Assembly: GCA_004193205.1 (NCBI GenBank)
Contig: RZUM01000009.1
Location: 1-64,000 of the forward strand
Length of the DNA: 64,000 bases
DNA from: Gordonia sediminis
GTDB taxonomy: Bacteria > Actinomycetota > Actinomycetes > Mycobacteriales > Mycobacteriaceae
Direction: 5' to 3'
Shown here: positions 1 to 8,377 of the stretch, one piece after another
Numbering within the stretch: position 1 is the stretch's first letter
Layout: each line of letters opens with the position of its first letter
Made by a program: the position numbers and the translations under genes
Notes under the pieces: model-generated
Told to the model about the DNA's origin: nothing
Databases searched by the model: none
The model's input: the letters and a program-made list of their open reading frames with translations, nothing else

Positions 1-271
1 GCCCACGTACCCGGCCGGCAGGCCACGCCACAACGGCGTTTCGGCTGACCCACCAGCAGACGAGGACACGAGCGACCTTCCAGAGATGCGGATATGGCTG
101 CAGGACACCCACGTTCATCTCTGATCTGCGACACCCGGTACAGCCGGTGTCGCGGCCCCTCATTGCTCTGTTCTTCCTGCTGACAACAACCTACAACCCG
201 GCACCGACACATCTATTCGGCATCGGGTGGCCCTTCGTGACAGTGGCCTGCCCGCTACGCTCGCGGGCTGC
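1..271. other. Left-edge region with no supported gene
   Basis: No reading frame here shows recognisable protein signal. One plus-strand frame is open from base 2 to a stop near 124 (about 40 codons) and could be the C-terminal tail of a gene that starts before the window, but it carries no motif I recognise. Another plus-strand frame is open for over 100 codons but overlaps the LysR gene antisense and looks like a GC-rich shadow. No clear hairpin terminator is visible. Confidence 0.4.
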
Positions 272-1186
272 TCAGGGAGCTGGCTGGTCACCCCCGAACA
301 GATTTCGACACAAGTCCGCCACCACGCTCGCGCGCCGCGTCGGCTTGGCGGCGACGGCGTTCAGCAGCACCATCGTCAGCGCCGGCACGTCGTCGGAGAT
401 CGGTACGGCGGCGACCTGGTGGCCGTCGAGCGCCATCGGTACCGCCGACTTCAGGTTGAGCACGGTGTAGGCGAGCCCACGTCCGACCAGCGCCCGGCAG
501 GTCTCGACGGTCGTCGAGCGGTACCGCACGTTCGGGGCCACGTCAGCCTCGGCGAAGACCCGCCGGAAGTAGTCGCGGCTGTGCGGTAGGTCCAACAGCG
601 CCATCGGCTCGTCGGCGAGCTCGGCCAGTGCGACCTTGCGGCGCCCCGCCAAGCGATGATCGCCGGCCACCAACACATACGGCGGCAGGGTGCGCAGCGG
701 CCAACGCTTCAGGCGCGGATCGTCGACGAGGTCGTAACCGATACCCAATTCGAACGTGCCATCGGCGACGCCCTCGGCCAGGTCGGCGAGATCGACCTCG
801 GAGGTCTGCAACCGCAGCTTCGGCAGTTTGGCCGCCGCGGTGGAGAGCAACTCGGGCAACAGGTACGGGGCGGTCACCTCGAAGCACCCGATCGAGAGCG
901 TGCCGGTGAGTGAACCGCCGAGCCCCTGCGCCGCCGACCGGAGATCCGCGGCCGATGCGAGCAGCCGCCGGCTGGCGACGAGCATCTCCCGGCCCGCCGG
1001 CGACAAGGTGATCCCCTTCGCGTGATGGCGAACCAGAAGTTGAACTCCCAGAGCGCTCTCCAGATCCGTCAGCGCGGTCGACATCGCGGACTGCGACAGA
1101 TGCACCGTCGACGCGGCCCGGGTGATGCTGCCGGCCTCGGCTACTGCGACGAAGTACTCGAGCTGCCGCAGCGTGTAATCGGCCAT
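272..1186 (-). CDS. LysR-family transcriptional regulator
   Basis: 304 residues, the usual LysR length. The N-terminus (about residues 4-62) is a typical LysR winged helix-turn-helix beginning YTLRQLEYFVAVAEAGS, with LSQSAMSTAL in the recognition-helix region. Residues about 88-295 form the two-lobed effector-binding domain. The gene is divergent from the APC permease at 1330; with a 143-bp shared promoter region this is the usual arrangement for a LysR activator of the neighbouring transporter and aldehyde dehydrogenase genes. The ATG at 1186 gives the full helix-turn-helix. The effector is unknown; an amine or amino acid is plausible from the neighbours, which is inference only. Confidence 0.9.
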   Translation of the reverse strand: MADYTLRQLEYFVAVAEAGSITRAASTVHLSQSAMSTALTDLESALGVQLLVRHHAKGITLSPAGREMLVASRRLLASAADLRSAAQGLGGSLTGTLSIGCFEVTAPYLLPELLSTAAAKLPKLRLQTSEVDLADLAEGVADGTFELGIGYDLVDDPRLKRWPLRTLPPYVLVAGDHRLAGRRKVALAELADEPMALLDLPHSRDYFRRVFAEADVAPNVRYRSTTVETCRALVGRGLAYTVLNLKSAVPMALDGHQVAAVPISDDVPALTMVLLNAVAAKPTRRASVVADLCRNLFGGDQPAP

Positions 1187-1329
1187 CGCCCACCTCGCTT
1201 CACACCGAATCCGATTGGTTCGATACAGCCGATCTTAAACCAAGAAAACACCGACTGTACAGATGATCTACAAACCCGCAAGCTGGTAAAACGCATTACA
1301 GGACCCCATTCTGAGCAGGAGTTTTCCCC
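1187..1329. promoter_or_regulatory. Divergent promoter region with LysR-type dyad
   Basis: The intergenic region between the divergent LysR and permease genes contains the inverted repeat TTGGTT (1215-1220), 17-base spacer, AACCAA (1238-1243). A long-spaced AT-rich dyad is typical of LysR recognition sites. AGGAG lies 9 bases before the permease ATG as its ribosome-binding site. Assignment as the LysR site is inferred from position and symmetry. Confidence 0.45.
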
Positions 1330-2847
1330 ATGGGAGCACAACCCAAGCAGTCCGACGCCGGATTGCACGACGGAGTCCATCTCCGGCACTCGCTGAAGCG
1401 CTTCGACGTCCCGATCATGATCCTGTCGGCGCTGATCAGCCTCGACATGGTCGGCGAGATCTCCTCGTTCGGCGGCGAGACCTTCACCTGGCTGGTGGTG
1501 CTGGCGCTGCTGTGGATGATCCCCTACGGCCTCGTCACATCCGAGCTCGGCAGCACCTTCCCCGATGAAGGTGGTCTCTACGAATGGGTGAAGCGGGCAT
1601 TCGGCAAGCTGGCCGGTGCGATCGCCACCCTCATGTACTGGTCGATCAATCCCTTGTGGATCGGCGGTTCGCTCGCGTTCATCAGCACTGCGGCGTTCAG
1701 CGGTTTCATCCATCCGATCGGTGAGGGCACCATCGGCGACTTCGCGTTCAAGACGCTGTTCGTCGTCGGCGCGGTGGTCATCACCCTGCTCCCGATGCGA
1801 CGCGCACGGCTGGTCTTCACCGTCGGCACCTACCTCAAGCTCGTCCTCGCCGCCGTGTTCCTCGTCACCACGGTGATCTACGGAATCCGCAACGGCTTCC
1901 ACGGGATCGGCGAGGTTACCTGGTCGCCGACCATGACCGGCTTCCTCGGACTCGTTCCGCTGCTGCTCTTCTCGCTGGTGGGCTTCGAGGTCCCGAGCCA
2001 GGCCGGTGGCGAGATGCAGAACCCGCAACGCGACGTGCCTCGCGGGATCGCGCTCAGCGGGATGGTCGGAGTGCTCGTCTACGCGCTGCCCGTCCTGGCT
2101 CTGCTGCTCGTCCTGCCCGCCGACGAGATCACCGGCATCGGCGGCTTCATGGCCGCGCTGGACACCGTCTTCGGCGTCTACGGTCCCGCGGCCGGCGCCC
2201 TGGTCGACGTGGCGGTGTTCGCCTTCATCCTCGCGCTCGCGATCACCGGTGCCACCTGGGCGTCCGCCGCCAACCGCGCGTTGGCCGTCGCCGCCGGCGA
2301 CGGCGGGTTCTTCCCCTACTTCGCGAAGTTCGACCAGCGCACCGATGCCCCGATGCGTGTCGGGATCTTCACCGGCGCCATCGCGCTGGCGTTCATGGTT
2401 TCGGCCGTGATCTTCTCCCGGGGTGACAGCGCCGCGACGTTCGGCGTCGTCCTGACCATCACCATCTCGACGTCACTGATCGCCTACTTGTTCGTCTTCC
2501 CGGCAGCGCTGCGCCTTCGGTTCACCCACGCGGCGGCGCCGAGACCGTACGCCGTCCCCGGCGGAAACCTCGGTATGGGCATCGCGGTCGGGCTGACGAC
2601 GTTCTGGTCGGCGCTCGGGGTGTGGGTCGCCGTGTTCCCCGGCACGCTGGAGAGCATCTTCGGTCTGGACTACGCATTCCTCGAGGAGTGGGGCGTGACG
2701 CGTACCAGGTTCGAGATCTTCACGCTCGGCACGCTGGCAATCCTCATCGCGATCGCGGTCGCGGGTTACCTGCGGGCACGGCGCGTCTCCGCACCTGCGT
2801 ATTTCGCCTCCAAGGAGTCGGAGAACGTCCCCGAGGCGGTCTCCTGA
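1330..2847 (+). CDS. APC-superfamily amino acid/polyamine permease
   Basis: 505 residues with about 12 hydrophobic segments spread over the whole length, an integral membrane transporter. The start of the membrane core (residues about 25-60, ILSALISLDMVGE) and the downstream YGLVTSELGSTFPDEGGLYEWV stretch, which keeps the E-GG-Y element of transmembrane helix 2-3, are characteristic of APC permeases that move amino acids or polyamines with protons or by antiport. It sits divergent from a LysR gene and upstream of an aldehyde dehydrogenase of the amino-aldehyde type, so uptake of an amine or amino acid that is then oxidised is a reasonable hypothesis. Substrate cannot be read from sequence. 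A strong hairpin follows at 2871-2908. Confidence 0.88.
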   Translation: MGAQPKQSDAGLHDGVHLRHSLKRFDVPIMILSALISLDMVGEISSFGGETFTWLVVLALLWMIPYGLVTSELGSTFPDEGGLYEWVKRAFGKLAGAIATLMYWSINPLWIGGSLAFISTAAFSGFIHPIGEGTIGDFAFKTLFVVGAVVITLLPMRRARLVFTVGTYLKLVLAAVFLVTTVIYGIRNGFHGIGEVTWSPTMTGFLGLVPLLLFSLVGFEVPSQAGGEMQNPQRDVPRGIALSGMVGVLVYALPVLALLLVLPADEITGIGGFMAALDTVFGVYGPAAGALVDVAVFAFILALAITGATWASAANRALAVAAGDGGFFPYFAKFDQRTDAPMRVGIFTGAIALAFMVSAVIFSRGDSAATFGVVLTITISTSLIAYLFVFPAALRLRFTHAAAPRPYAVPGGNLGMGIAVGLTTFWSALGVWVAVFPGTLESIFGLDYAFLEEWGVTRTRFEIFTLGTLAILIAIAVAGYLRARRVSAPAYFASKESENVPEAVS

Positions 2848-2870
2848 CATCCACCAACTTCGGCTCACAC

Positions 2871-2908
2871 GGCTGTGCCGCGCATCGATCACGATGCGCG
2901 GCACAGCC
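2871..2908. terminator. 17-bp-stem hairpin after the APC permease
   Basis: A perfect inverted repeat: 17-base arms at 2871-2887 and 2892-2908 with the 4-base loop ATCA, beginning 23 bases after the permease stop. There is no T-run, as is common for actinobacterial terminators. It separates the permease from the aldehyde dehydrogenase, which then probably has its own promoter in the AT-richer stretch 2940-2975. Confidence 0.75.
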
Positions 2909-3024
2909 GTCTCTGCGTGGAGAGCAGCCCATCCCGGAACATCTTAATTACCGATGCAAATCATCAAATAAATCGGCGCAAGCGGACTTGTTGCCGGGTG
3001 CCACCGTGCGTCACCATGGGAAAC

Positions 3025-4521
3025 ATGGCTGATCTCACCGACCCGACCTCGATCGACTGGCGCGCGCAGGCATCGTCGATCAAATTCCCTACGCTGACGT
3101 TCATCGACGGGAGCTGGGTGGCCGCCGAATCCGGCGACACGTTCGATGTCGTCAACCCGGCCACCGGAGAGGTGATCGCCGCGGTTGCCGCCGGTGATTC
3201 GGCCGATGTCGATACGGCCGTGGCGGCCGCACGCAAGGCATTCGACGACGGCCGTTGGTCGGGTCTGTCGGCCGGCGAGCGCGGCGCGATCCTCAATCGG
3301 TTCGCAGATCTGTTGATGGAGCACGCCGAGGAACTCGCGCTGCTCGTGACCCTCGAGATGGGTAAACCGATCCGGGACTCCAGTCAGGTCGAAGTACCCG
3401 GTGCGGCAGCCGTTTTCCGATACTACGGCGAGGTCATCGACAAGCTCCCCGGCGAACTCCCACCCACCGCGGACGGCAGCGTCGCGCTGGTGCGACGGGT
3501 GCCGCTGGGCGTCGTCGGCGCCGTGGTGCCCTGGAACTTCCCGCTCGACATCGCCGCCTGGAAGGTGGCACCCGCATTGGCGGCGGGCAACACGGTGGTC
3601 CTCAAGCCCGCGGAGGAATCGCCGCTGTCGGCACTGCGCATGGCGCAGATCGCGATCGACGCGGGCATCCCGGCCGGTATGTTGAACGTGGTCACCGGTC
3701 TCGGGGCCACCGCCGGACGCGCCCTCGGTCTGCACCCCGACGTGGACTGCCTGACCTTCACCGGTTCCACCGAGGTCGGCAAGAAGTTCCTGGCCTACAG
3801 CGCCGAGTCCAACATGAAGCAGGTGTGGCTCGAATGCGGCGGCAAGAGCCCGAACATCGTGTTCGCCGACTGCGCCGACCTCGACCACGCGGCCGAGATG
3901 GCCTGCTTCGGCATCTTCGGCAACCAGGGTGAGGTGTGTTCGGCCAACAGTCGTCTCCTGGTCCAGCGCGACATCCTCGACGAGTTCGTCGCGAAGGTGA
4001 TCGAGCATGCCGCCGCCTACCGTCCCGGCGACCCGCTCGACCCATCTTCGGTCACCGGTGCCATGGTCTCGCACAAGCAACTCGACCAGGTGCTGTCCGC
4101 GGTCGATCGTGGACGCGACGGCGGACGGATCGTGCTCGGCGGAGACCGGATCGGCGACATCGGCTGCTTCATGGAGCCCACCGTCATCGTCGACCTGCCG
4201 CTCGACTCCCCGGTGGTAACCGAGGAGATCTTCGGCCCGGTCCTCGTCGTGATCCCCTTCGACAGCGAAGACGAGGCCGTCACGCTCGCCAACGACACCC
4301 CGTACGGCCTGGCGGCATCGGCCTGGACCGCGGATCTCGATCGGGCACTACGCATGTCGGACGCGTTGCGCGCGGGCACGGTGTCGATCAACACCGTCGA
4401 CGCGTTGTCGCCGGGAACCCCCTTCGGCGGGTTCGGCGCCTCCGGTTTCGGATCGGATCTCTCGGTGCACGCGATCGACAAGTTCACCGGCCTCAAGACG
4501 ACCTGGATCGCGCGACGGTAG
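3025..4521 (+). CDS. NAD(P)+-dependent aldehyde dehydrogenase
   Basis: 498 residues from the chosen ATG (MADLTDPTS). An ATG three codons earlier at 3016 is the alternative; GGGAA between them makes the choice uncertain. The catalytic set is complete: Asn171 in PWNFPL, nucleophile-activating Glu270 in LECGGKSP, catalytic Cys305 in GNQGEVCSA, and the cofactor-loop FTGSTEVGK (245-253). The overall pattern resembles gamma-glutamyl-gamma-aminobutyraldehyde or betaine-aldehyde dehydrogenases, oxidising an aldehyde to the acid in the cytoplasm. Its position after an APC permease under a LysR regulator fits amine catabolism. Exact substrate is not determined. Confidence 0.9.
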   Translation: MADLTDPTSIDWRAQASSIKFPTLTFIDGSWVAAESGDTFDVVNPATGEVIAAVAAGDSADVDTAVAAARKAFDDGRWSGLSAGERGAILNRFADLLMEHAEELALLVTLEMGKPIRDSSQVEVPGAAAVFRYYGEVIDKLPGELPPTADGSVALVRRVPLGVVGAVVPWNFPLDIAAWKVAPALAAGNTVVLKPAEESPLSALRMAQIAIDAGIPAGMLNVVTGLGATAGRALGLHPDVDCLTFTGSTEVGKKFLAYSAESNMKQVWLECGGKSPNIVFADCADLDHAAEMACFGIFGNQGEVCSANSRLLVQRDILDEFVAKVIEHAAAYRPGDPLDPSSVTGAMVSHKQLDQVLSAVDRGRDGGRIVLGGDRIGDIGCFMEPTVIVDLPLDSPVVTEEIFGPVLVVIPFDSEDEAVTLANDTPYGLAASAWTADLDRALRMSDALRAGTVSINTVDALSPGTPFGGFGASGFGSDLSVHAIDKFTGLKTTWIARR

Positions 4522-4536
4522 GGACCCCAGCCGACA

Positions 4537-4606
4537 GTTCTTCCCTCGGGTATCGCCAGACCCTCCGCATGCTTGCGGAGGGTCTAGCGATACCCGAGGG
4601 AAGAAC
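4537..4606. repeat. 33-bp-arm stem-loop, probable bidirectional terminator
   Basis: Arms at 4537-4569 and 4574-4606 are complementary over 33 positions with one mismatch and a 4-base loop. It fills the space between two convergent genes and ends exactly at the base before the NUDIX stop codon. It can terminate both transcripts. The arm core (CCCTCGGGTAT, then CTCCGCATGC) resembles the stem-loops at 45803-45892 and 49210-49276, suggesting a dispersed family. Confidence 0.8.
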
Positions 4607-5086
4607 TCAGGACACACCCAGCGCATCGAGTAGGCGGTCCACGAAGGCGGCCTGGGCCGGATTCAGCTTTGCCCGCGCGGTGGCGGGGTCAACCCATTCG
4701 GCGCGGTCGATCTCCGGGAACTCCTGCATCCGACCCGACCGTGGTGGCCACTGCATCTCGAAGGTGTTGCTGACAACCGTCGCGACATCCAGGTCGCCTT
4801 CGACGGCGAACCCGGTCACGACCTTGCCACTTGCCTGCCTGACCTCGCCGAGTTCGATGACGGGTCTGGCGGGTGGCCCGGTCCCGATCTCCTCGGCGAA
4901 CTCCCGGCGGGCCGCAGCCCGCAGGTCCTCACGATCCTCGACGAGACCCTTGGGCACCGTCCACGCGCCAAGGTCCTTGCGGGCCCATAGCGGTCCGCCG
5001 GGGTGGGCTATCAACACCTCGATGCCGTCATCGGTGTGCCGAAAGAGCAGCAGACCCGCGCTCCGCCGACTCGTCTGACCCGCCAC
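4607..5086 (-). CDS. NUDIX hydrolase
   Basis: 159 residues from a GTG start at 5086; the reading frame stays open upstream but that part has no NUDIX similarity. The complete Nudix box Gx5Ex7REUxEExG is at residues 47-68 (Gly47, Glu53, Arg61-Glu62, Glu65-Glu66, Gly68), preceded by AWTVPKG as in small MutT-type hydrolases that act on nucleoside diphosphates linked to another moiety. It hydrolyses a diphosphate bond using a divalent cation. The gene converges on the aldehyde dehydrogenase and is divergent from the nucleobase permease. Substrate unknown; house-cleaning of damaged nucleotides is one option. Confidence 0.85.
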   Translation of the reverse strand: MAGQTSRRSAGLLLFRHTDDGIEVLIAHPGGPLWARKDLGAWTVPKGLVEDREDLRAAARREFAEEIGTGPPARPVIELGEVRQASGKVVTGFAVEGDLDVATVVSNTFEMQWPPRSGRMQEFPEIDRAEWVDPATARAKLNPAQAAFVDRLLDALGVS

Positions 5087-5201
5087 GCCAACAATTGTGC
5101 ACCGGCGAGCCCAACCCACCACGGCGGAATATATTTTCGACGAAACACCGACGTCATCCCAGCGCGCCGAATCCGAAACGTGAAACTCGTAAACACGGCG
5201 T

Positions 5202-6905
5202 ATGGCGGTTCTCGACACGATCAAACGCGGCAAAACGACCCAGCACCCGGTGGACGAGATACCGCCTCTGGCGAAGCTTCTCCCGCTCGGCATCCAGCAC
5301 GTTCTCGCGATGTACGCCGGAGCGGTCGCCGTGCCACTGATCGTGGGCGGCGCGATGGTCAGCGTCGGCCAGCTCGAGCAGGGTGACATTGTCCATCTGA
5401 TCATGGCCGACCTGTTCGTCGCCGGTATCGCGACCATCCTGCAGGCGGTGGGCTTCTGGCGATTCGGCGTCCGCCTGCCACTGATGCAGGGCGTCACATT
5501 CGCGGCCGTCGGGCCGATGATCACCATCGGGATGTCACACGGGATCACCGCCATCTACGGCTCGGTCATCTGCTGCGGTGTGTTCATGATCGTCGCCGCA
5601 CCGATCGTCGGGAAGCTGATCAGATTCTTCCCACCGCTGGTCACCGGCACGATCATCCTCATCATCGGTGTCTCGCTGATGCGGGTCGCGGCCGGATGGT
5701 TCGGCGGTGGCACCGGGGCAGGCGAAGACTTCGGTGCGCCCAAGGACATCGCCTTCGGCTTCCTGACCTTGGCCATCATCATCGCCATCGAACGCTTCGC
5801 CCCGGACGCGATCCGTCGCGTGTCGGTCCTCGTCGGCCTCGTCGTCGGCACGCTCATCTCGCTGCCGTTCGGTATGGCCGACTTCTCCGCGGTCGGCGAG
5901 AACCCCTGGGTGGGAATTCCGCAGCCTTTCCAGTTCGGCGTGCCGACCTTCGAGATCAGCGCGATCATCTCGATGATCATCGTGGCCCTCGTCATCATGA
6001 CCGAGACGACCGGCGACATCGTCGCCGTCGGCGAGATCGTCGACAAGAAGATCACCCCGAGCAAGCTCGCCGACGGTATGCGCGCAGACGGCCTGGGCAC
6101 CGTCCTCGGTGGCGTCTTCAACACGTTCCCCTATACCGCGTTCGCGCAGAACGTGGGTCTGGTCGCGATCACCGGCGTCAAGACCCGCCACGTCGCCACC
6201 TGCGCAGGCGTCATTCTGGTCATCCTGGGCCTGCTCCCGAAGATGGCCGCGGTCGTCGAGGGCATCCCGCTGGCGGTGCTCGGCGGCGCGGGCGTCGCAC
6301 TGTTCGGCATGGTCGCGGCAAGTGGCGTGCGGACCCTGGCCAAGGTGAAGTTCAACAACACCAACATCCTGGTCGTCGCCATCTCGGTGGGCGTCGCGAT
6401 GCTGACCGAGGCCAAGCTCTACTACACCAATCGCGACCTCGGCGATTCGCCGGTCAACGTCTCGCTGGACCTCTACCACCAGTTCCCGGACTGGTTCCAG
6501 ACGATCTTCCACTCCGGTATCTCGGCCGGCGCGCTGACCGCGATCCTGCTCAACCTGTTGCTGAACACGCGCAGTACCTCGCCCGATCCGGTCGACTACC
6601 ACAACACCGGTGAGATCGAGGTCGTCGATCCGACCGCTGCCGGCCTGTCGCCGTCGGATTCGATGGCCGCCGCCGCCTTCGACCCGCGCGACGCGCTCGC
6701 GGCGGCTGATCCGGATTCGTCGCCCGAGACGCTGCGCTACCTCGCCGAGCATGACCGCGGCCTGCACCAGTTCATCGTGACGAACCCGTCGACACCCGCA
6801 GATCTCTTCGAGGAGATCAAGAATCAGGGCGACCCGAAGGTGCTGCGCGTGATCGAGACCTGGGACGGCTACACCGACGGCGGATTCTCCCGACGGGGCA
6901 GCTGA
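5202..6905 (+). CDS. NCS2 nucleobase:cation symporter with C-terminal LRV-like tail
   Basis: 567 residues. Residues about 25-450 form the NCS2 (uracil/xanthine permease) membrane core: LPLGIQHVLAMYAGAVAVPL in the first membrane segment, then LPLMQGVTFAAVGPM, and the EITTGD-type region TETTGDIVAVGEIVD followed by NTFPYTAFAQNVGLVAITG, which holds the substrate and proton-binding residues of the family. It should import a purine or pyrimidine base. The last roughly 100 residues are soluble and unusual: DPRDALAAADPDSSPETLRYLAEHD then NPSTPADLFEEI, resembling leucine-rich-repeat-variant units seen in actinobacterial proteins. Most family members end soon after the last membrane helix. ATG at 5202 precedes the core by a normal distance. 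Confidence 0.9.
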   Translation: MAVLDTIKRGKTTQHPVDEIPPLAKLLPLGIQHVLAMYAGAVAVPLIVGGAMVSVGQLEQGDIVHLIMADLFVAGIATILQAVGFWRFGVRLPLMQGVTFAAVGPMITIGMSHGITAIYGSVICCGVFMIVAAPIVGKLIRFFPPLVTGTIILIIGVSLMRVAAGWFGGGTGAGEDFGAPKDIAFGFLTLAIIIAIERFAPDAIRRVSVLVGLVVGTLISLPFGMADFSAVGENPWVGIPQPFQFGVPTFEISAIISMIIVALVIMTETTGDIVAVGEIVDKKITPSKLADGMRADGLGTVLGGVFNTFPYTAFAQNVGLVAITGVKTRHVATCAGVILVILGLLPKMAAVVEGIPLAVLGGAGVALFGMVAASGVRTLAKVKFNNTNILVVAISVGVAMLTEAKLYYTNRDLGDSPVNVSLDLYHQFPDWFQTIFHSGISAGALTAILLNLLLNTRSTSPDPVDYHNTGEIEVVDPTAAGLSPSDSMAAAAFDPRDALAAADPDSSPETLRYLAEHDRGLHQFIVTNPSTPADLFEEIKNQGDPKVLRVIETWDGYTDGGFSRRGS

Positions 6906-6909
6906 GCCG

Positions 6910-7302
6910 TCATCCCTTGACGTAGGCCGCCTTCTCCGCCACCCGGCCACCGGTCACGGTGAAGATGTCGACGCCGCGCACGAAGCCGGGATGCTCACCG
7001 CCCCAAGTGAACCGCCAGCGCACGACGACGCGGTCGTGCGCGGCGATCATCTCCTCGGTCTGAAAGTCAGGGTCGGTCGTGGAGGCGAAGAACTCGGCGA
7101 AGGCCGCGAGCACCGCCGGCCGGCCGACGTTGCGTATCCCGGCCGGCGGTGCGGTCGATTCGAAGACGACGTCGTCGGTCAACAATTCGGCCAAAAGTGT
7201 CAGATCGGCACGGTTGAAGGCGTCGTTGAAGCGCTCGACGACCGCGGCGGCCTCCGACGGCGACTCAACGGGCGGCGCAGTTACCTCTCCCATCACGCTC
7301 AT
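6910..7302 (-). CDS. SnoaL/NTF2-like domain protein
   Basis: 130 residues. The pattern VVERFNDAFNRADLTLLAELLTDD near the start and FVRGVDIFTVTGGRVAEKAAY at the end is the signature of the NTF2-like/SnoaL-like fold, a small cone-shaped domain in polyketide cyclases, isomerases and many proteins of unknown function. The ATG at 7302 overlaps the upstream cupin stop codon as ATGA, so the two are translationally coupled and likely work together. No specific reaction can be assigned. The gene ends only 4 bases from the convergent permease stop. Confidence 0.8.
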   Translation of the reverse strand: MSVMGEVTAPPVESPSEAAAVVERFNDAFNRADLTLLAELLTDDVVFESTAPPAGIRNVGRPAVLAAFAEFFASTTDPDFQTEEMIAAHDRVVVRWRFTWGGEHPGFVRGVDIFTVTGGRVAEKAAYVKG

Positions 7303-7667
7303 CCCTTCGCGTAGTTGCTCGCGCCGTAGAAATCGACGACGACAACCGGCTCGTCCCCCACGACCCATGCGTCGTGTCCAGACGGCAGCGAGGTGATCTG
7401 GCCCGGCGTCGCATCGAATTCGGTGCCGTCGGACATGACGACATGCAGGGTCCCCGCCACGTGGTATTGGAAATGCGGCGCTTCGCACAACTCGGTCCCG
7501 GCAATCGGTTTGACGTCGGTCGACCACCGCCAGCCGGGTTGCAGGACAAGGCGGCCGATGTCGGCGCCGCCGACCGTCAGCAGTTCCATGACGCCGTTGT
7601 CGAAGGTGCGGACCTCATCGGGTGCGGCGAAATCACGATGTTCGGTCTGTTGGTGCATGGTGGTCAT
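7299..7667 (-). CDS. Cupin-domain protein
   Basis: 122 residues with a single cupin barrel. The first motif region reads LQPGWRWS...CEAPHFQYHVAGTLHVV and the second PGQITSLPSGHDAWVVGDE. His residues are present at HFQYHV and SGHDAW, which may bind a metal, although the canonical HxH(x)4E spacing is not kept. The next gene starts inside its stop codon (ATGA). The pair looks like a small stress or signalling operon; role unknown. The ATG at 7667 is preceded by GGAGGCC, a good ribosome-binding site. Confidence 0.8.
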   Translation of the reverse strand: MTTMHQQTEHRDFAAPDEVRTFDNGVMELLTVGGADIGRLVLQPGWRWSTDVKPIAGTELCEAPHFQYHVAGTLHVVMSDGTEFDATPGQITSLPSGHDAWVVGDEPVVVVDFYGASNYAKG

Positions 7668-7746
7668 GACGGCCTCCTGAGCTCGGGGGTGAGTCGCTTT
7701 CCGGGATGATCCGACGCTAGATCCGGTACCTTGCGGTTTCCTTGCG

Positions 7747-8271
7747 GTGGCGCGAAGCGGCTTCGGCTACCCCGGGGACCCTATTCGGGTATTGCGCTAC
7801 CCCGGCACGCTCTTCGGCCGACAAGACGCCCACGACTACGGATTCCTCGACACTGCCCTACACCCCGATGTCCATGCGTACTACCACGCGCTGTCCATCG
7901 ACGAGAAGCGTCGGCAATTCGCGCCGACGTTGCGGGACAACGCTCCGGCGGACGGTCAGGTCATCGAGCAGGTGTGGTTCGCCGGTGTGCACACCGACGT
8001 CGGCGGGGGCATGCCCAAGACGCAACTCTCCGACATCACCCTCGCCTGGATGCTGCACAAAGCCCGTCTGCACGGCATCGAGCTGATCACCGACGAGGAC
8101 GCGTATCCGAGACTGCTGCTGCGGTCGGAGTCGGCGAACGATCTCATCGACCGATCCTGGAACCCGCTCTGGGGCCGGCCACGGGTACGCCCCATCGCCG
8201 CCGCCGCGTCGATCGCGAAACGGTCGGAGTTCGGGTGGCGGCCCAACGACGTTACCGCCCACGGCAACTGA
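7747..8271 (+). pseudogene. C-terminal remnant of a DUF2235 (Tle1-like) alpha/beta hydrolase
   Basis: About 174 codons resembling the C-terminal half of DUF2235 hydrolases: YYHALSIDEKRRQFAPTL, then VEQVWF-type IEQVWFAGVHTDVGGGM (with the family's conserved HxDVGGG element), then LSDITLAWMLHKA. The N-terminal half carrying the nucleophile elbow GxSxGA is absent; only about 80 bases separate this from the divergent cupin gene. The GTG at 7747 opens the frame but has no clear ribosome-binding site. It is therefore most likely an N-terminally deleted pseudogene of a phospholipase-like hydrolase. Confidence 0.75.
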
Positions 8272-8377
8272 TCGCTCGCGAAACGCGGGGCCCGGCGACG
8301 AGCCATCCCGTCGTCGAGGTCGTCGAGGCCGTGCAGACCGCAGTGGTGGTCGCGTGATCGCGGGTGCGACCAGGCGT

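Noticed and set aside
147-470. Plus-strand open frame at the left edge
   Set aside because: It runs antisense to the conserved LysR gene, has no recognisable motif and uses codons unlike its neighbours.
5535-6950. 471-codon open frame antisense to the NCS2 permease
   Set aside because: Arg/Asp/His-rich composition typical of a shadow of a membrane-protein gene, with no ribosome-binding site.
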